A stretch of DNA of 64,000 bases from Sordaria brevicollis (lineage: Eukaryota > Ascomycota > Sordariomycetes > Sordariales > Sordariaceae): positions 124,001 to 188,000 of the forward strand of contig JAUTDP010000020.1 in the NCBI GenBank assembly GCA_033439795.1, given 5' to 3'. Of the stretch, positions 32,970 to 43,000 are shown piece by piece. The notes beneath the pieces are model-generated. The model saw nothing but the letters and a program-made list of their open reading frames with translations, searched no databases and was not told the DNA's origin. The translations under genes and the position numbers were made by a program. Position 1 is the first letter of the stretch, and each line of letters begins with the position of its first letter.

Positions 32970-35282
32970 CTAGACAATGACGACTGTCTCCTCTCTTCCT
33001 CCTCGTTCCAAGCAACTGGGATAGCGCTTCCAAAAGTCGTCCCTCGCATCCTCCACTCCCTTGTAACCTTCACGGCCTTCGTGAATAATCCCAATCCGCC
33101 TGTAGGTCTTTGTCGTCTTGTCACCCTCAGTCGTCATCGGCTCATTGTCAACACGTGCCAAAACGAGCGAATACTCAGTATCAACCAACCACCTCGTCTC
33201 ATCAGGAGGAGGCATCCTCCTCCCCACCCTTGCCATCCTCAGCACCCTGATATCACTCCCCATGTACTCCCTCCCGTCCGTCCTCTCGACGGACAAGAGC
33301 TCAGCCATGGAGTCGGGATTAAATCCCTCCTTGATCAAGGTGCCCAGATCATCGGGCTTGGAGCCTTCTTTGAGGCCCTTTGCATCAGACTGAGTCATCA
33401 AGACAAAGCTGCTACCTCGCTCGGAAGCATACGAGGTAAAAGTCTTGACCCCTGTCGCCGGGTCCATGGGAGTGGTGATGGTCAAAGTGACGGTAGCCTT
33501 GGTCTCTCCCTTTCCGGACTTTGAGTCAGGGCCAGGCCGTTCAATGTCCCTATAGAGAGTGGCATAAAAAAGTTCACCCTTGACAACCAGCCGCCCATCG
33601 GATATGCGACCGGTTCTGTCCGTGGTAGCTAGCGTAGTCTCGGCAGCGATGATATCGCAAAGCGGCTTGACCTCACACGTAGACCCGTTGCGTTCCGTCC
33701 CCAACCGTGGGAAGATGACGGGCACGTCACGGGCGGCCCAAGACCAGCTGGGGGCTCGCCACTCGTTTGCTTGCAAGATGCGGTCGATCGCGTGTAGACT
33801 CCACACGTATGCTGCTGTCCACAGCAGGTCTGTCAGGAGGGAGTCACTCCACAGGCCGGCTAGGTAGCGCACTTCAGGTCCTCGGGTTTTGCTCATCTGT
33901 TGGGCGAGCCCTGATAGAGCAGGGAATTTGTCTCCGGCAAACGACAACTTGAGACGGGAATAGGACTCGATGATGGTGTGCCATTGGCGAGTCAACAACA
34001 ATGACTTTTCGGGGGAGGGGTGCAACAGCGCTTGGTAGTGCGCCTGTTTGAAGAAGGTACTCCTGAATGGTGGTGGCTGAGGACACTGACAGGTTCCTCC
34101 CGTCTTGCACTCCCAGAGCAGTTCTTTCTTTGCGAAATGAATCACTCTTGGACTCAGGATCATCTCTTGATGAACCCATCCGCGAGAGAGCGAGGGGGTT
34201 CGATAGTTGGTGGGAAAGGGGTGCTCGCCTAGACCCAGCTCGAAGTATGCCAGTATCTCAAAGGGCTTGCTTTCGGTGCCCGATGTGATGCCTGTGAGTC
34301 GGACAAAGTTGGAGGACTCGCGAACAGGGAGACCACCGGTGCCATTGGAAGCAGCAGTAGCTGCGATGGTGAGATGGCCGTTCTCGTAGATGCTGCACAT
34401 CTTGGCTGACTCTTCTGCCCAGTCGTGGGCAGAGTCTTGAATGATGCATAGTGAATCGATCCAGATGTAGGATATTCCGAGATGGGCGGTAAACTTGATG
34501 GCGTCTTGGAAGGTCTTGGGGATGCTGTTCCACTCGATTCGCTCCAGGTGTTGGGCAATATTATGGGTAGTAGTGATGAGTGGTTGCGCTCCTCCCCAGC
34601 AGTGACTGAGGCAGTTGTATTGGCCCAGAGTTGGTGAGTCGTGCTGGACGAGACGAATGTCGGTGTAGTTCTCGCCGATGCGGATGACTCGACGCGGGAG
34701 AAGGGTTTCCTCTGAACTGTGACATTCCGGATGGTTGGCCAGGCAGTCCTTGAGCCAGTAGGAGGCTACATCGTAAGAGTGAGAGTCCAGGATATGGACG
34801 GCTGAAGGGGTGTGTTTCCTGTCGTCGAAGGTATTCCAAGGACACGGGAGAGTGTCGAGTGAAGTGAAGGTCATGATGCGGTGCTCGTCTTCATCTCCGG
34901 TGCTGAGTTTGGAGCCTTCCCGCACACGAAAGGTGCTGATTTTGGGAAAGGCTTCTGCCGAACTCCAGATTTCCAGTTCCTCGTCCATTCCCAGCCGTCT
35001 TTTCACCTTTCTTTCGGCCAGAGTGGTTAGGATGCGGCATTGCCAGCAGGTATCGGGCGATGCGTTTGCGACCTTCAATACGACCGAATGCGAGAGAGAT
35101 GACTTTTGTTCGTCGACGGCGAAGGCCCTCTCGCATTCTGCGCATCTCGTGTCTGGAAGAGGGCCGCGGGATACCAGGGTGTTTCTTGACGAAGACGCCT
35201 CTTCCCACCATCTTGACAGTGTCCAGGGGGCCGTCTGAGGTTGAGGGTCTGGGAGGGGAGCGTCATGGGCGGCCTGGGACAT
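32970..35282 (-). CDS. HET-domain protein (heterokaryon incompatibility type)
   Basis: A single-exon gene of 770 residues. Residues about 222-330 contain the hallmark HET blocks: YNCLSHCWGG, the IPKTFQDAI helix, YIWIDSLCIIQD, and the tail block MCSIYENGHLTIAATAA. Further downstream SRGWVHQEMILSPRVIHF and WSWAARDVP are also typical of fungal HET proteins. Upstream, Cys pairs (CAEC, CWQC) form a CxxC-like N-terminal motif seen in many of them. HET proteins mediate allorecognition and regulated cell death when unlike mycelia fuse. Many family members have no known partner. No NACHT, WD or ankyrin region is present, so this is the HET-plus-unknown-C-terminus type. The frame is intact. Confidence 0.93.
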   Translation of the reverse strand: MSQAAHDAPLPDPQPQTAPWTLSRWWEEASSSRNTLVSRGPLPDTRCAECERAFAVDEQKSSLSHSVVLKVANASPDTCWQCRILTTLAERKVKRRLGMDEELEIWSSAEAFPKISTFRVREGSKLSTGDEDEHRIMTFTSLDTLPCPWNTFDDRKHTPSAVHILDSHSYDVASYWLKDCLANHPECHSSEETLLPRRVIRIGENYTDIRLVQHDSPTLGQYNCLSHCWGGAQPLITTTHNIAQHLERIEWNSIPKTFQDAIKFTAHLGISYIWIDSLCIIQDSAHDWAEESAKMCSIYENGHLTIAATAASNGTGGLPVRESSNFVRLTGITSGTESKPFEILAYFELGLGEHPFPTNYRTPSLSRGWVHQEMILSPRVIHFAKKELLWECKTGGTCQCPQPPPFRSTFFKQAHYQALLHPSPEKSLLLTRQWHTIIESYSRLKLSFAGDKFPALSGLAQQMSKTRGPEVRYLAGLWSDSLLTDLLWTAAYVWSLHAIDRILQANEWRAPSWSWAARDVPVIFPRLGTERNGSTCEVKPLCDIIAAETTLATTDRTGRISDGRLVVKGELFYATLYRDIERPGPDSKSGKGETKATVTLTITTPMDPATGVKTFTSYASERGSSFVLMTQSDAKGLKEGSKPDDLGTLIKEGFNPDSMAELLSVERTDGREYMGSDIRVLRMARVGRRMPPPDETRWLVDTEYSLVLARVDNEPMTTEGDKTTKTYRRIGIIHEGREGYKGVEDARDDFWKRYPSCLERGGREETVVIV

Positions 35283-36369
35283 GTTCGCTGTGCAGACGAT
35301 AATTGAAGCGATAGCTGCGGAAGTGGCATTCAGTTCGCCGTCGTTGGTGTTGCAGAGGTTATCGTGTCAACTGCGATGACGAAGGATTCATCTTGTCACA
35401 ATTGGTAGCGTCGTAAGCACTAACTCATGAGCGCCAAGACAAACCAATTGGCACCATGATAGCGGCGCCATTGATGTCAGGGCATGATTGCCGATTTTTT
35501 TTTTTTCATTATCTGTTTGAAATGAAGAATAAGTATTGGGAGTCATGGTTTGCGTGAACTGAGGAGGATCGAAAGTCGGGATGGTAGCAGGGTACCTTGA
35601 GGTATGAAGATGTCGACAAGCAGAAGTAGGATGGCGCTCTATCTGGAACCCCGCACAATTGGATGTCCAGCTGATAGTGTGGTAACTGGTCCCAAGACTC
35701 TTTGCGAGTTTGCGCCCTGTCGGAACAACCTTATTCGGGGCATGATGGTAGCAAGCACCGAGTATAAAGAAAACAAGCGGGCTTCCATAAGGTAATTCTG
35801 AATTTGAGGATGATACTCAAAGCAGTGCCCCTAATTTGGTGTGGTTGACAAGATGTGTGTGTTTGCTAGAAGAAAAAATTTTGCAGGAAGAGAACTGAAT
35901 GGGCGGGTGCAGGAACCATCAGTGGCATTCGGCATCGAACAATTTCTTGTACAGGGCAGTGACGACAGACCAGGGCATGACCGATAGCGAAAGGAAGGAA
36001 CAACCAACGAGAAAAGCAGCCCGCAGCATTTCGATCCTGCCGTGATGGCATCTGACCGAGTAAAGGTGCAATTGGAATATTAGCTAGATATTGATCATGG
36101 TGTAGGCAGCAGATTCGACAATCATCCTTAGACAGGCGCGAGTTAAATTGTCCGTTTGTCTTCTGAAAACTGATGTGAACCATATTCCGTTACCTCACTT
36201 ATTCTCACCATCTTCGTCCACGTTTGTCGTTACAACGCGGGCCACCAGGATTGGCAATCTCAAATGGCCAGTGTAAGCAAAAATAATGAAAGACAAAACA
36301 AGGATAGAAAAAGATTAGGGATGGCTTTGACAGCATGTCATGAAAAAAATCGCAAAAAGATATTGAGAC
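35283..36369. other. Intergenic
   Basis: 5' flank of the HET gene and 3' flank of the tRNA. Nothing supported. Confidence 0.45.
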
Positions 36370-36460
36370 TCGGATACCGGGAGTCGAACCCGGGGCTGTT
36401 GAGAGAGCAGTCACTCCTAAGAAGTGAGAGTCAACGATGTTACCGCTACACCATACCCGA
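36370..36460 (-). tRNA. tRNA-Glu (CTC), intron-containing
   Basis: The minus strand folds as a tRNA: acceptor TCGGGTA/TATCCGA, T arm CCGGG-TTCGACT-CCCGG, and anticodon stem GTTGA/TCAAC with loop C-T-CTC-A-C. A 21-nt intron (36404-36424) sits after position 37, the canonical nuclear tRNA intron site. The mature length is 70 nt without CCA. The anticodon CTC reads GAG. Confidence 0.92.
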
Positions 36461-37015
36461 TTGAACTGGTATGGTCCGACTTTGATGGTGGATTGGGTCC
36501 GCCGTGGGCCTTATGATTCAAAGATAAATAACTGCGGGGTCCGGTGTTTCCCCGCATTCATGATCATCAAGACTGGAAGCAAACAACAACAATAACAACA
36601 ACACCATCACCAAGAATCCCAACCCACGATGAGTCAAGTGTCCAGCTCTCTTTTTTAAAACTTTGGGATTCTCGCGCTCACGGACCGTCATCCCGCCAAA
36701 CCCGACGCACGCTGACAGCTGACCTCGTGTTCGTGCCGATGTTCAGCCAGGACGGGACCCCGCTCCGCCGAGGCCAGCTAACCAACCGACGACGGCAGCC
36801 GGGGCGGGAGCTTGACTGACAACATGAACTCCGCCTGGAACTCCGCCAAATGACACAATACCTTTGATGAGTTACACAGGACAGGTGGAAGGAACCAAGG
36901 ACAACACTCATATATATCTTCACTTCCCCTATCCAAGCTCACATCTTTCACAGTTCCAGTTCAACAACACCTCACACAAAGCCCAGCCAGATCAGCACCT
37001 CTCACACACAGCAAC
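36461..37015. other. Promoter and leader of the acetyltransferase-like gene
   Basis: CA-rich leader with a TATATAT sequence near 36911. No separate gene is seen. Confidence 0.4.
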
Positions 37016-37850
37016 ATGTCCTCACCAGCCTTCATCCCCGACCCCAAGAACCCCGACGACTGCGCCGAGAACCATCGCCGCATGCTCGCCGGCGAGCTCT
37101 ACTACTGCTGGACGCCCAACCTAGTCCAAGGCCGCGCAAGATGCAAGTCGGCAATGCTCAAGTATAACACCGAGGCGGCCGATGGTAACACGACAAGGAG
37201 GAGACAGGCCGAGTTGTTGAAGGAGTGAGTTTCTCTTTCCCCTCACCTCACTTACATCCCTTCTCGTCCTGTCCCCCTACCTACCTACCCTCATCTCCCT
37301 ATCTCACAAAACAAACAACTAACATCCCCCAAAGCCTCCTCCAAAACCCCACCCCCTCCCTCCCAAGCTCGACGACCCCTCCGCCGACGCCTCCCAATTC
37401 TCCGACTTCCCCTACATCGACACCCCCATCAAATGCGACTACGGCAGCAACGTGCGCCTGGGAAAGGGAGTCTATCTCAACTCCAACTGCACCCTTTTGG
37501 ACGTCTGCACCATCACCATCGGCGCCCGCACCTTGATCGGTCCCGACGTCAAATTTTACAGTGCTACGCACCCCATTGACCCTGTGATTCGAAACGGGAT
37601 GAGAGGACCGGAGCTGGGGAAGCCGATTACGGTGGGGGAAGATTGTTGGTTTGGTGGGAGCGTGGTGGTGTTGCCTGGGGTGACGATTGGGAGGGGGTGG
37701 TGGTGGGGGCGGGGAGTGTGGTGACGAAGGATGTGGAGGATTTTGTGGTGGTGGCGGGAAACCCGGCGAGGGTGGTGAAGAGGTTGGATGTGGATAGGGG
37801 GGAAGTATGAGGAGATGGTTAGGGAGAATAGGGAGAGGAGGGGGCATTGA
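37016..37850 (+). CDS. Maltose/galactoside O-acetyltransferase-like protein, frame broken at three homopolymers
   Basis: Exon 1 (37016-37224) encodes the N-terminal maltose-acetyltransferase (Mac) region, with [24 protein letters not shown] phase-2 intron (37225-37334, GTGAGT to AAAG) leads to exon 2 with the left-handed beta-helix hexapeptide domain: [37 protein letters not shown] and [22 protein letters not shown]. The family uses acetyl-CoA to acetylate sugars. The histidine of ATHP is the usual catalytic residue. Three one-base shifts stand between the present sequence and a full protein: a missing C near 37361-37364, a missing G near 37691-37696, and an extra G in 37797-37802. With those the protein would continue VVTKDV...[10 protein letters not shown] and end near 37850. 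It is a pseudogene or a consensus artefact. Confidence 0.75.
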
Positions 37851-38345
37851 GGGTTGTGAAGAAGGTGAGAGTATGCCCCTGGGGGCTGAGGGGGGTGAGG
37901 ATGGATAAGGGTGGATGGATATTGACTGGGTTGAAGTGGCTGATATCACTACATCAACATCGGAATATTGAACAAGACGGGCAGTTATCACAAATAGCAG
38001 TTTCGTTCGTACAGATCCGTCAAACAAACACATACGCTTGGCCATTATCCTCCCCTCTCGTCGAATTCGTCAACCTCGTTCATCATTCTTCATCCATACA
38101 CGACACATATTCTTACACTATCTCGACACTTTCCATCACAATATTCTTCCGCTCCATCAAATATGGTTGTGTGATATCCAATCTTTCTTCCACCCCTTTA
38201 CTTCCTCCCGCCTCTCTGAACTTTTCTTCTTCTTTTCACCCCTTCCCCCTTTTCCTCTGTGTCCCTTCCCTCAATCAACACAGGTTTCCATCCACCCTTC
38301 TTCCTCCCCTCCCCTCTCTGTATTCCTCCTTTCCTCCGGGAACAC
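37851..38345. other. Intergenic between convergent genes
   Basis: AT-richer and pyrimidine-rich sequence between two 3' ends. Nothing supported. Confidence 0.5.
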
Positions 38346-39085
38346 CTAAGCAACAGCCCCATTCCTAACCCTCAACCTCATCACATCCCCCAGCTCTCCC
38401 TTGGTGTTATCATGCGTCAGCACGTACCGGTCGCCCGGTTGGTTGTAGAAGCCCGTGCGCTCGAGCATCTTGGAGGTGTACAGGACGGCGCAGGTGGCGG
38501 CTACGCCGAAGGCGGTGCGGGTTGCGTATTTCCTTTTTGTTATTCGTTTGTGGTCAGCCATATTGTTTCTGAAATGCCATCCATAGACAGCTTAAGTGTG
38601 GTATAGGAACTTGGGGGGGGGGGGGGGAAGGAGAGAAAGGGAGGGTTACGGGGCACGGGGTGTGCGCTTGTGTGCTGCCATGGGAAAAGTGAGGTGAACA
38701 TGTCATGTCGAAGGATGATCAAGGAAGATGAGTGAGGGTAACGAAAATGGTACGATAACGGAAGCTTAAATGATGGATGATGTTTGTAAGGGGAGAGAGA
38801 TACATTCTATGAAGCTGCTCAGCGAGCTTTTGTCTTTTGTCTTCCCAACAATCTATCCCCAACGGGCAGATAAGAAACTCACCGATGAATAGCACTAGCA
38901 TAAGGATACACCTCCTGTCCACTCGGTCCGCCACAATCATCTTCCACATCCTGGCCGTTTGCTCTCTTGTGGTGGATATTCTTCTTTTGTGTCTTCGTCG
39001 CGACCGGCTGGCGAGGGCCTCTGGGGTGAAGAAAAGCCAGACGGGGTCGGACCAAAGTCCGGGAGAAGATACGGGTTTGTAACAT
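38346..39085 (-). CDS. Small protein with probable mitochondrial presequence and one membrane-like helix
   Basis: Exon 1 is 38883-39085 and exon 2 is 38346-38532, 129 residues, phase 2. The donor is GTGAGT and the acceptor is AAAAAG. The N-terminus MLQTRIFSRTLVRPRLAF has the Arg-rich, acid-free pattern of a mitochondrial presequence. A central DCGGPSGQEVYPYASAIHR joins across the splice to KYATRTAFGVAATCAVLYTSKML, a moderately hydrophobic helix, followed by FYNQPGDRYVLTHDNTKG. The spliced frame is continuous, which supports the 350-nt intron, although its acceptor is weak and it holds a G15 run. An inner-membrane small protein is plausible. No specific name is assigned. Confidence 0.65.
38613..38627 (+). 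repeat. G15 homopolymer in an intron
   Basis: A run of 15 G on the plus strand, inside the proposed intron of the minus-strand small-protein gene (a C tract in the transcript). Confidence 0.95.
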
Positions 39086-39564
39086 GATGTCTGCTTTTGG
39101 TTGGTGTAGTTGGTTGTGGTTTGGATTTCGTGTGGTTGGGTTGGGTGTTTGAATGTGATCTTGTGAATGTTGTTGCGTTTACTTTTGGATGAAGTAAAAA
39201 GATGATGAGTCGAGCGATTTCAAGACCATGGTTGGCTTCGAAATAATATCATTAATTCTCGACAACCCGCTGCGCATGTCATCGTCCAGTCTCATCCATA
39301 GTCAAAAATGTAATAGTGACGTGAACCGTTGAGGTGGGAAAACGGCGGAGAAGAGGACCGTGAGCGTTGTTCCGGGGTGTGTTCAATAACATGAATTCCA
39401 TGTGCCATACCTATCTCGAAACACCATTTACAACACCAAACAAGGCGGATGATAAACCGCCAACGAAGGACGAATAAATAAAAAAGAAAGAAAAAAATGC
39501 CCAAGAAGATACTCGGAAAAGAGAAAGTGTCGCGATACAACAGAAAAAAAACCGAAAAAGAAAT
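39086..39564. other. Intergenic
   Basis: 5' flank of the small-protein gene and 3' flank of the tRNA-Thr gene. No feature seen. Confidence 0.5.
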
Positions 39565-39665
39565 GCCCCCACGCGGGATTGAACCGCGGACCTCATCATA
39601 TCGTAGTTGCACTTTCCGAAAGGAAAGCTTACGAGTGATGCGCTCTACCACTGAGCTATACGGGC
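39565..39665 (-). tRNA. tRNA-Thr (CGT), intron-containing
   Basis: The minus strand folds as a tRNA: D arm GCTC/GAGC, anticodon stem CATCA/TGATG with loop C-T-CGT-A-A, T arm CGCGG-TTCAATC-CCGCG. A 30-nt intron (39600-39629) lies after position 37 and contains its own CTTTCC/GGAAAG hairpin. The acceptor stem GCCCGTA/TGGGGGC has a G-G mismatch at the fifth pair, which is unusual for a functional gene. The anticodon CGT reads ACG. Confidence 0.9.
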
Positions 39666-40059
39666 TTAACCCTGTTTTGGTTTGTTGATAGGCGGTACTG
39701 GGATAATCCTTATCATTTCCTTACCATCTACCCAACCTAATGTACCTAGACCAGAACAGAGTATCAACAACATTCCGTCCGTTAGCGACTCAAACTAGGA
39801 CAACTTTTAAACCGACTTAACACGATATCATGCTTAGACCTAGGTAAACGAATTTCGCACATAGTTTACTCTATATAAGAAACCAACCAAAGACACAAGG
39901 AAATAAAAACAAGGCGGCGCATACGAGCAAAACTACAAAGAGATTCCAAACCAACCTCCAAAATTCCGGGCCTTGACGAAAGCACACAAACCAACATCAC
40001 CACCATTGCTCACTCGAATCCTCCTCTTTCTCTTCTTCCTCGGTAAAACAGTACGGTAC
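39666..40059. other. Intergenic
   Basis: 5' flank of tRNA-Thr and 3' flank of the metallopeptidase-like gene. Nothing supported. Confidence 0.5.
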
Positions 40060-43000
40060 TCAAGGACCCATACCACCCATCGAAACATCCGAATCCGAAT
40101 CCGAATCTGAACGAGACGCCGCCGCCGCCGCCGCCGCCGCTCCTCGTGATATTCCACCAATACTCTGCGGATACGGATAGGGCCTAGGGTGCCCCGAGTT
40201 CGGTCTTGCACCCGTGTTTGCACCCGCACCAGGTCTCGCACCCGCACCAGGTCTTGCACCAGCACCGGGCCTTGCACTTCCACCTGGTCTTGAGGTCACA
40301 GCGGGCCTCGAAGTCATACCAGGCCTAGCACCGCCACCTGGCCCTGAGGTCACACCTGGCCTTGGAGTCACACCTGGCCTTGAAGTTACACCGGGCCTTG
40401 AGGTTACAGCGGGCCTTGAGGTTACAGCTGGCCTCGAAGTCATACCGGGCCTGGCACCAACACCCGCACTCGGCCTCGCACCCGTCGTGGTCCCCATCCC
40501 TGTTCCAGTTCCCGGCCAGGCCGGCGTTCCAAACCCCGTTCCAGTTCCTGTTCCAACTCCAGTTCCAGTTCCAGTCGTCGTCGTTCCAAATCCCGGCCCG
40601 GCCGCCGTTCCAAACCCCGTTCCAGTCATGGTCCCCATTCCAAAACCCGTTCCCATCCCCGCCGTTCCAGTCACCGTTCCAACCGCCGTCCCCATCCCCG
40701 TTCCAACCGCCGCCCCCATCCCCATCCCCGTCCCAGTCCCAGTCACCGCCCCCGTCCCCATCCCCACCCCCGTCCCCCCAACACCCAAAGGCGACTGCAC
40801 AACCATATGCTGCCACACCGGCCAAACATCCGGCCCATTCGCCCCCACCTCATCCTCACTAGGATAATACACCTCCGGCGCCCCCCCTTGCGCAGCCGTC
40901 CCTGCCATCCCCCCTGTTGCTCCCCCTGGTGCCGTCCCCCACCCACTCCCAGTCCCAGTCCCAGCAGCTCCCCCAAAACCACCAGACATCCCCCCACCAC
41001 CACTTTCTCCCTAAACTCCACAAAATCCGGACTCGCACACCCGGCATTAACCCACCCCTCCAACGTCGCCACGCCACCGCCACCGCCGCCGCCGCCGCCC
41101 CAGTGCTGCGTCTGCTGCTGCCACGTCGTGAAATCCATCAGCCTGCTGAGCTGATCGAGGCAGACCCACTCGGTGCCGAGTTCCTCGGCGTCGTATGCGG
41201 GGAAGGAGAGGTCGAAGTCGAGCCAGGCGCCGTTGGAGTTGTTTGCCCCGAGCGCCAGGTTTTGGCGGTGCAGGGATTTGTACTCGTTTATAAGAGCGTC
41301 CCAGAGGGATTTGGGGATGGGGTAGGCGGCCATGGCGCCGGTGATGCGCGGGGTTTCGACCCGGAGAAGCATTTCGAGGCGGGCGATGAAGACGCCGGTT
41401 TGCGGCGGGCGGTTGGCGGGCGTGGGCCAGGCGCTGGTGATGGGGGGGAGGCCGGTGCGGGTGTCGGCCAGGGGCGGCTGGACGCTGTAGGGGTCGGTGA
41501 CCTCGGGAGGCGGCGGGGGGCCGCCGGGGGGAGGGGGACGGGTATTTGGGCGGATTTGGGACGGTTCCATTGTGGGGGGTAGGTGAAGAAGGCGCCGGCT
41601 TTGACGGCGGCCTTGCTGGGGATCCAGCGGTTGGGAATGTGTTGGCGGTTTGCAAAGTGGTATACCGTCCGGGTCTTTGGTTTTTTTGCTTTGCCGGGAG
41701 GTGGTGCAGCGGCGGCGGCCGCCATCGTCTGGGTATAATTCCAGTCGTACGGAAGGCAGGCGTGCATCATGAGCTCGATCATGAGAAAGGGCCACAGGGC
41801 GGCATGTTGGTGGAAATCAAAATCCATCTGGCCGTTTGAAAAGGTCAGATCCATGGCCGTGGCCTTGAGTCTGGTGGTATAGGCATAGACCACGCGTTCG
41901 GCCGCCCTTCGGTTCCGTGTCGCGACTGCCTGCCTGAACTGGTCGACAGACAGGCGAAAATCGACCATCGAGTACGGGGTTCTCTGCCAGATGTTGTACG
42001 ACTGCTTGTACCAAGGCCGCAGGCTCTTCCAAAGCTTCTTGCGGAACTCCATGTACTGGTACGTCTGTTCTTCCTCGAGCAGGAACCTCGCCCGGTCCTG
42101 GCCGTAAGTGAACGGCCGATGACGGCTGTACAACGACTGCACGAATCTTTTCGCGTGGTAGAACCGCACCTGGTAGTATTTGTAGTACCTCGTGTGAGCA
42201 CGCATCACTGGCTTGGGTACGAGCGCTGTTAACCCGTACACGTTCACGCACGAGTCCCAGTAATTCTGCGACTGCAGCCGGTAACTCCAGTACGTGGGCA
42301 AAGGGTCCACCTCGAGAAGATTTCCCGTTCGCGGAAAACGAGCCTCGCCGGTTGATGTATATATTAGTTGATTGCCCTTTCCGCGGTTTTGCGGGTGGGT
42401 AATCCACGAGGATCCATATCTCAACGCAGGACCAGCCCGGGAGAGGAACTTGCTGTCAGGCACGAAGACGTTAACGGGTCCTAAGCTGGTGACTTTGCCC
42501 TGGAGGGCCTGTTCATGCGACCAGCCCAGCTCCGCTGACTCGTCGTTCCCGTATACCTAGAAGCAGAATGTTTGGTCTGATCAGGAAAGAGAACAAAATG
42601 CCGGTGGGCAGGAATCAAGACTTACCGGTTCCAGTTTGTAGTAAGTCTGGCCATAATCGACCATGGTCTTTGTAACATAAAGTGCATGCTAGGCCCGCAA
42701 AACGCGTTAGTCAACGGCGACCGTCCGCATATGAACATGCGATGAGAGGAAATCGGTGCTTGTACTTGCCATCAACTCGTGTATTACCTGGCACGTCGTT
42801 GTTAGCCTTGGTCTCTAGTCTATAGAGACTTGCGGTAAACTCACTGTTAACGCCAAATGGGCCCGCGTAATATGCTTCGCGGCCACTTCCTCTGCAGTGT
42901 TGGAGACCTTGAGCAACGGTTCCAGAAGCATCGTGTTGATTTTGATGTCGGTAAATATCCGAGGGTCTTTTGGGTGTGGAAGGGCAGCAGCATCAAGCGT

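Noticed and set aside
32880..33524. 214-codon plus-strand frame overlapping the HET gene
   Set aside because: Antisense shadow of the HET coding sequence.
40214..40867. 217-codon plus-strand Pro/Val-rich frame
   Set aside because: Arises from the repeat tail of the minus-strand metallopeptidase-like gene read in antisense.
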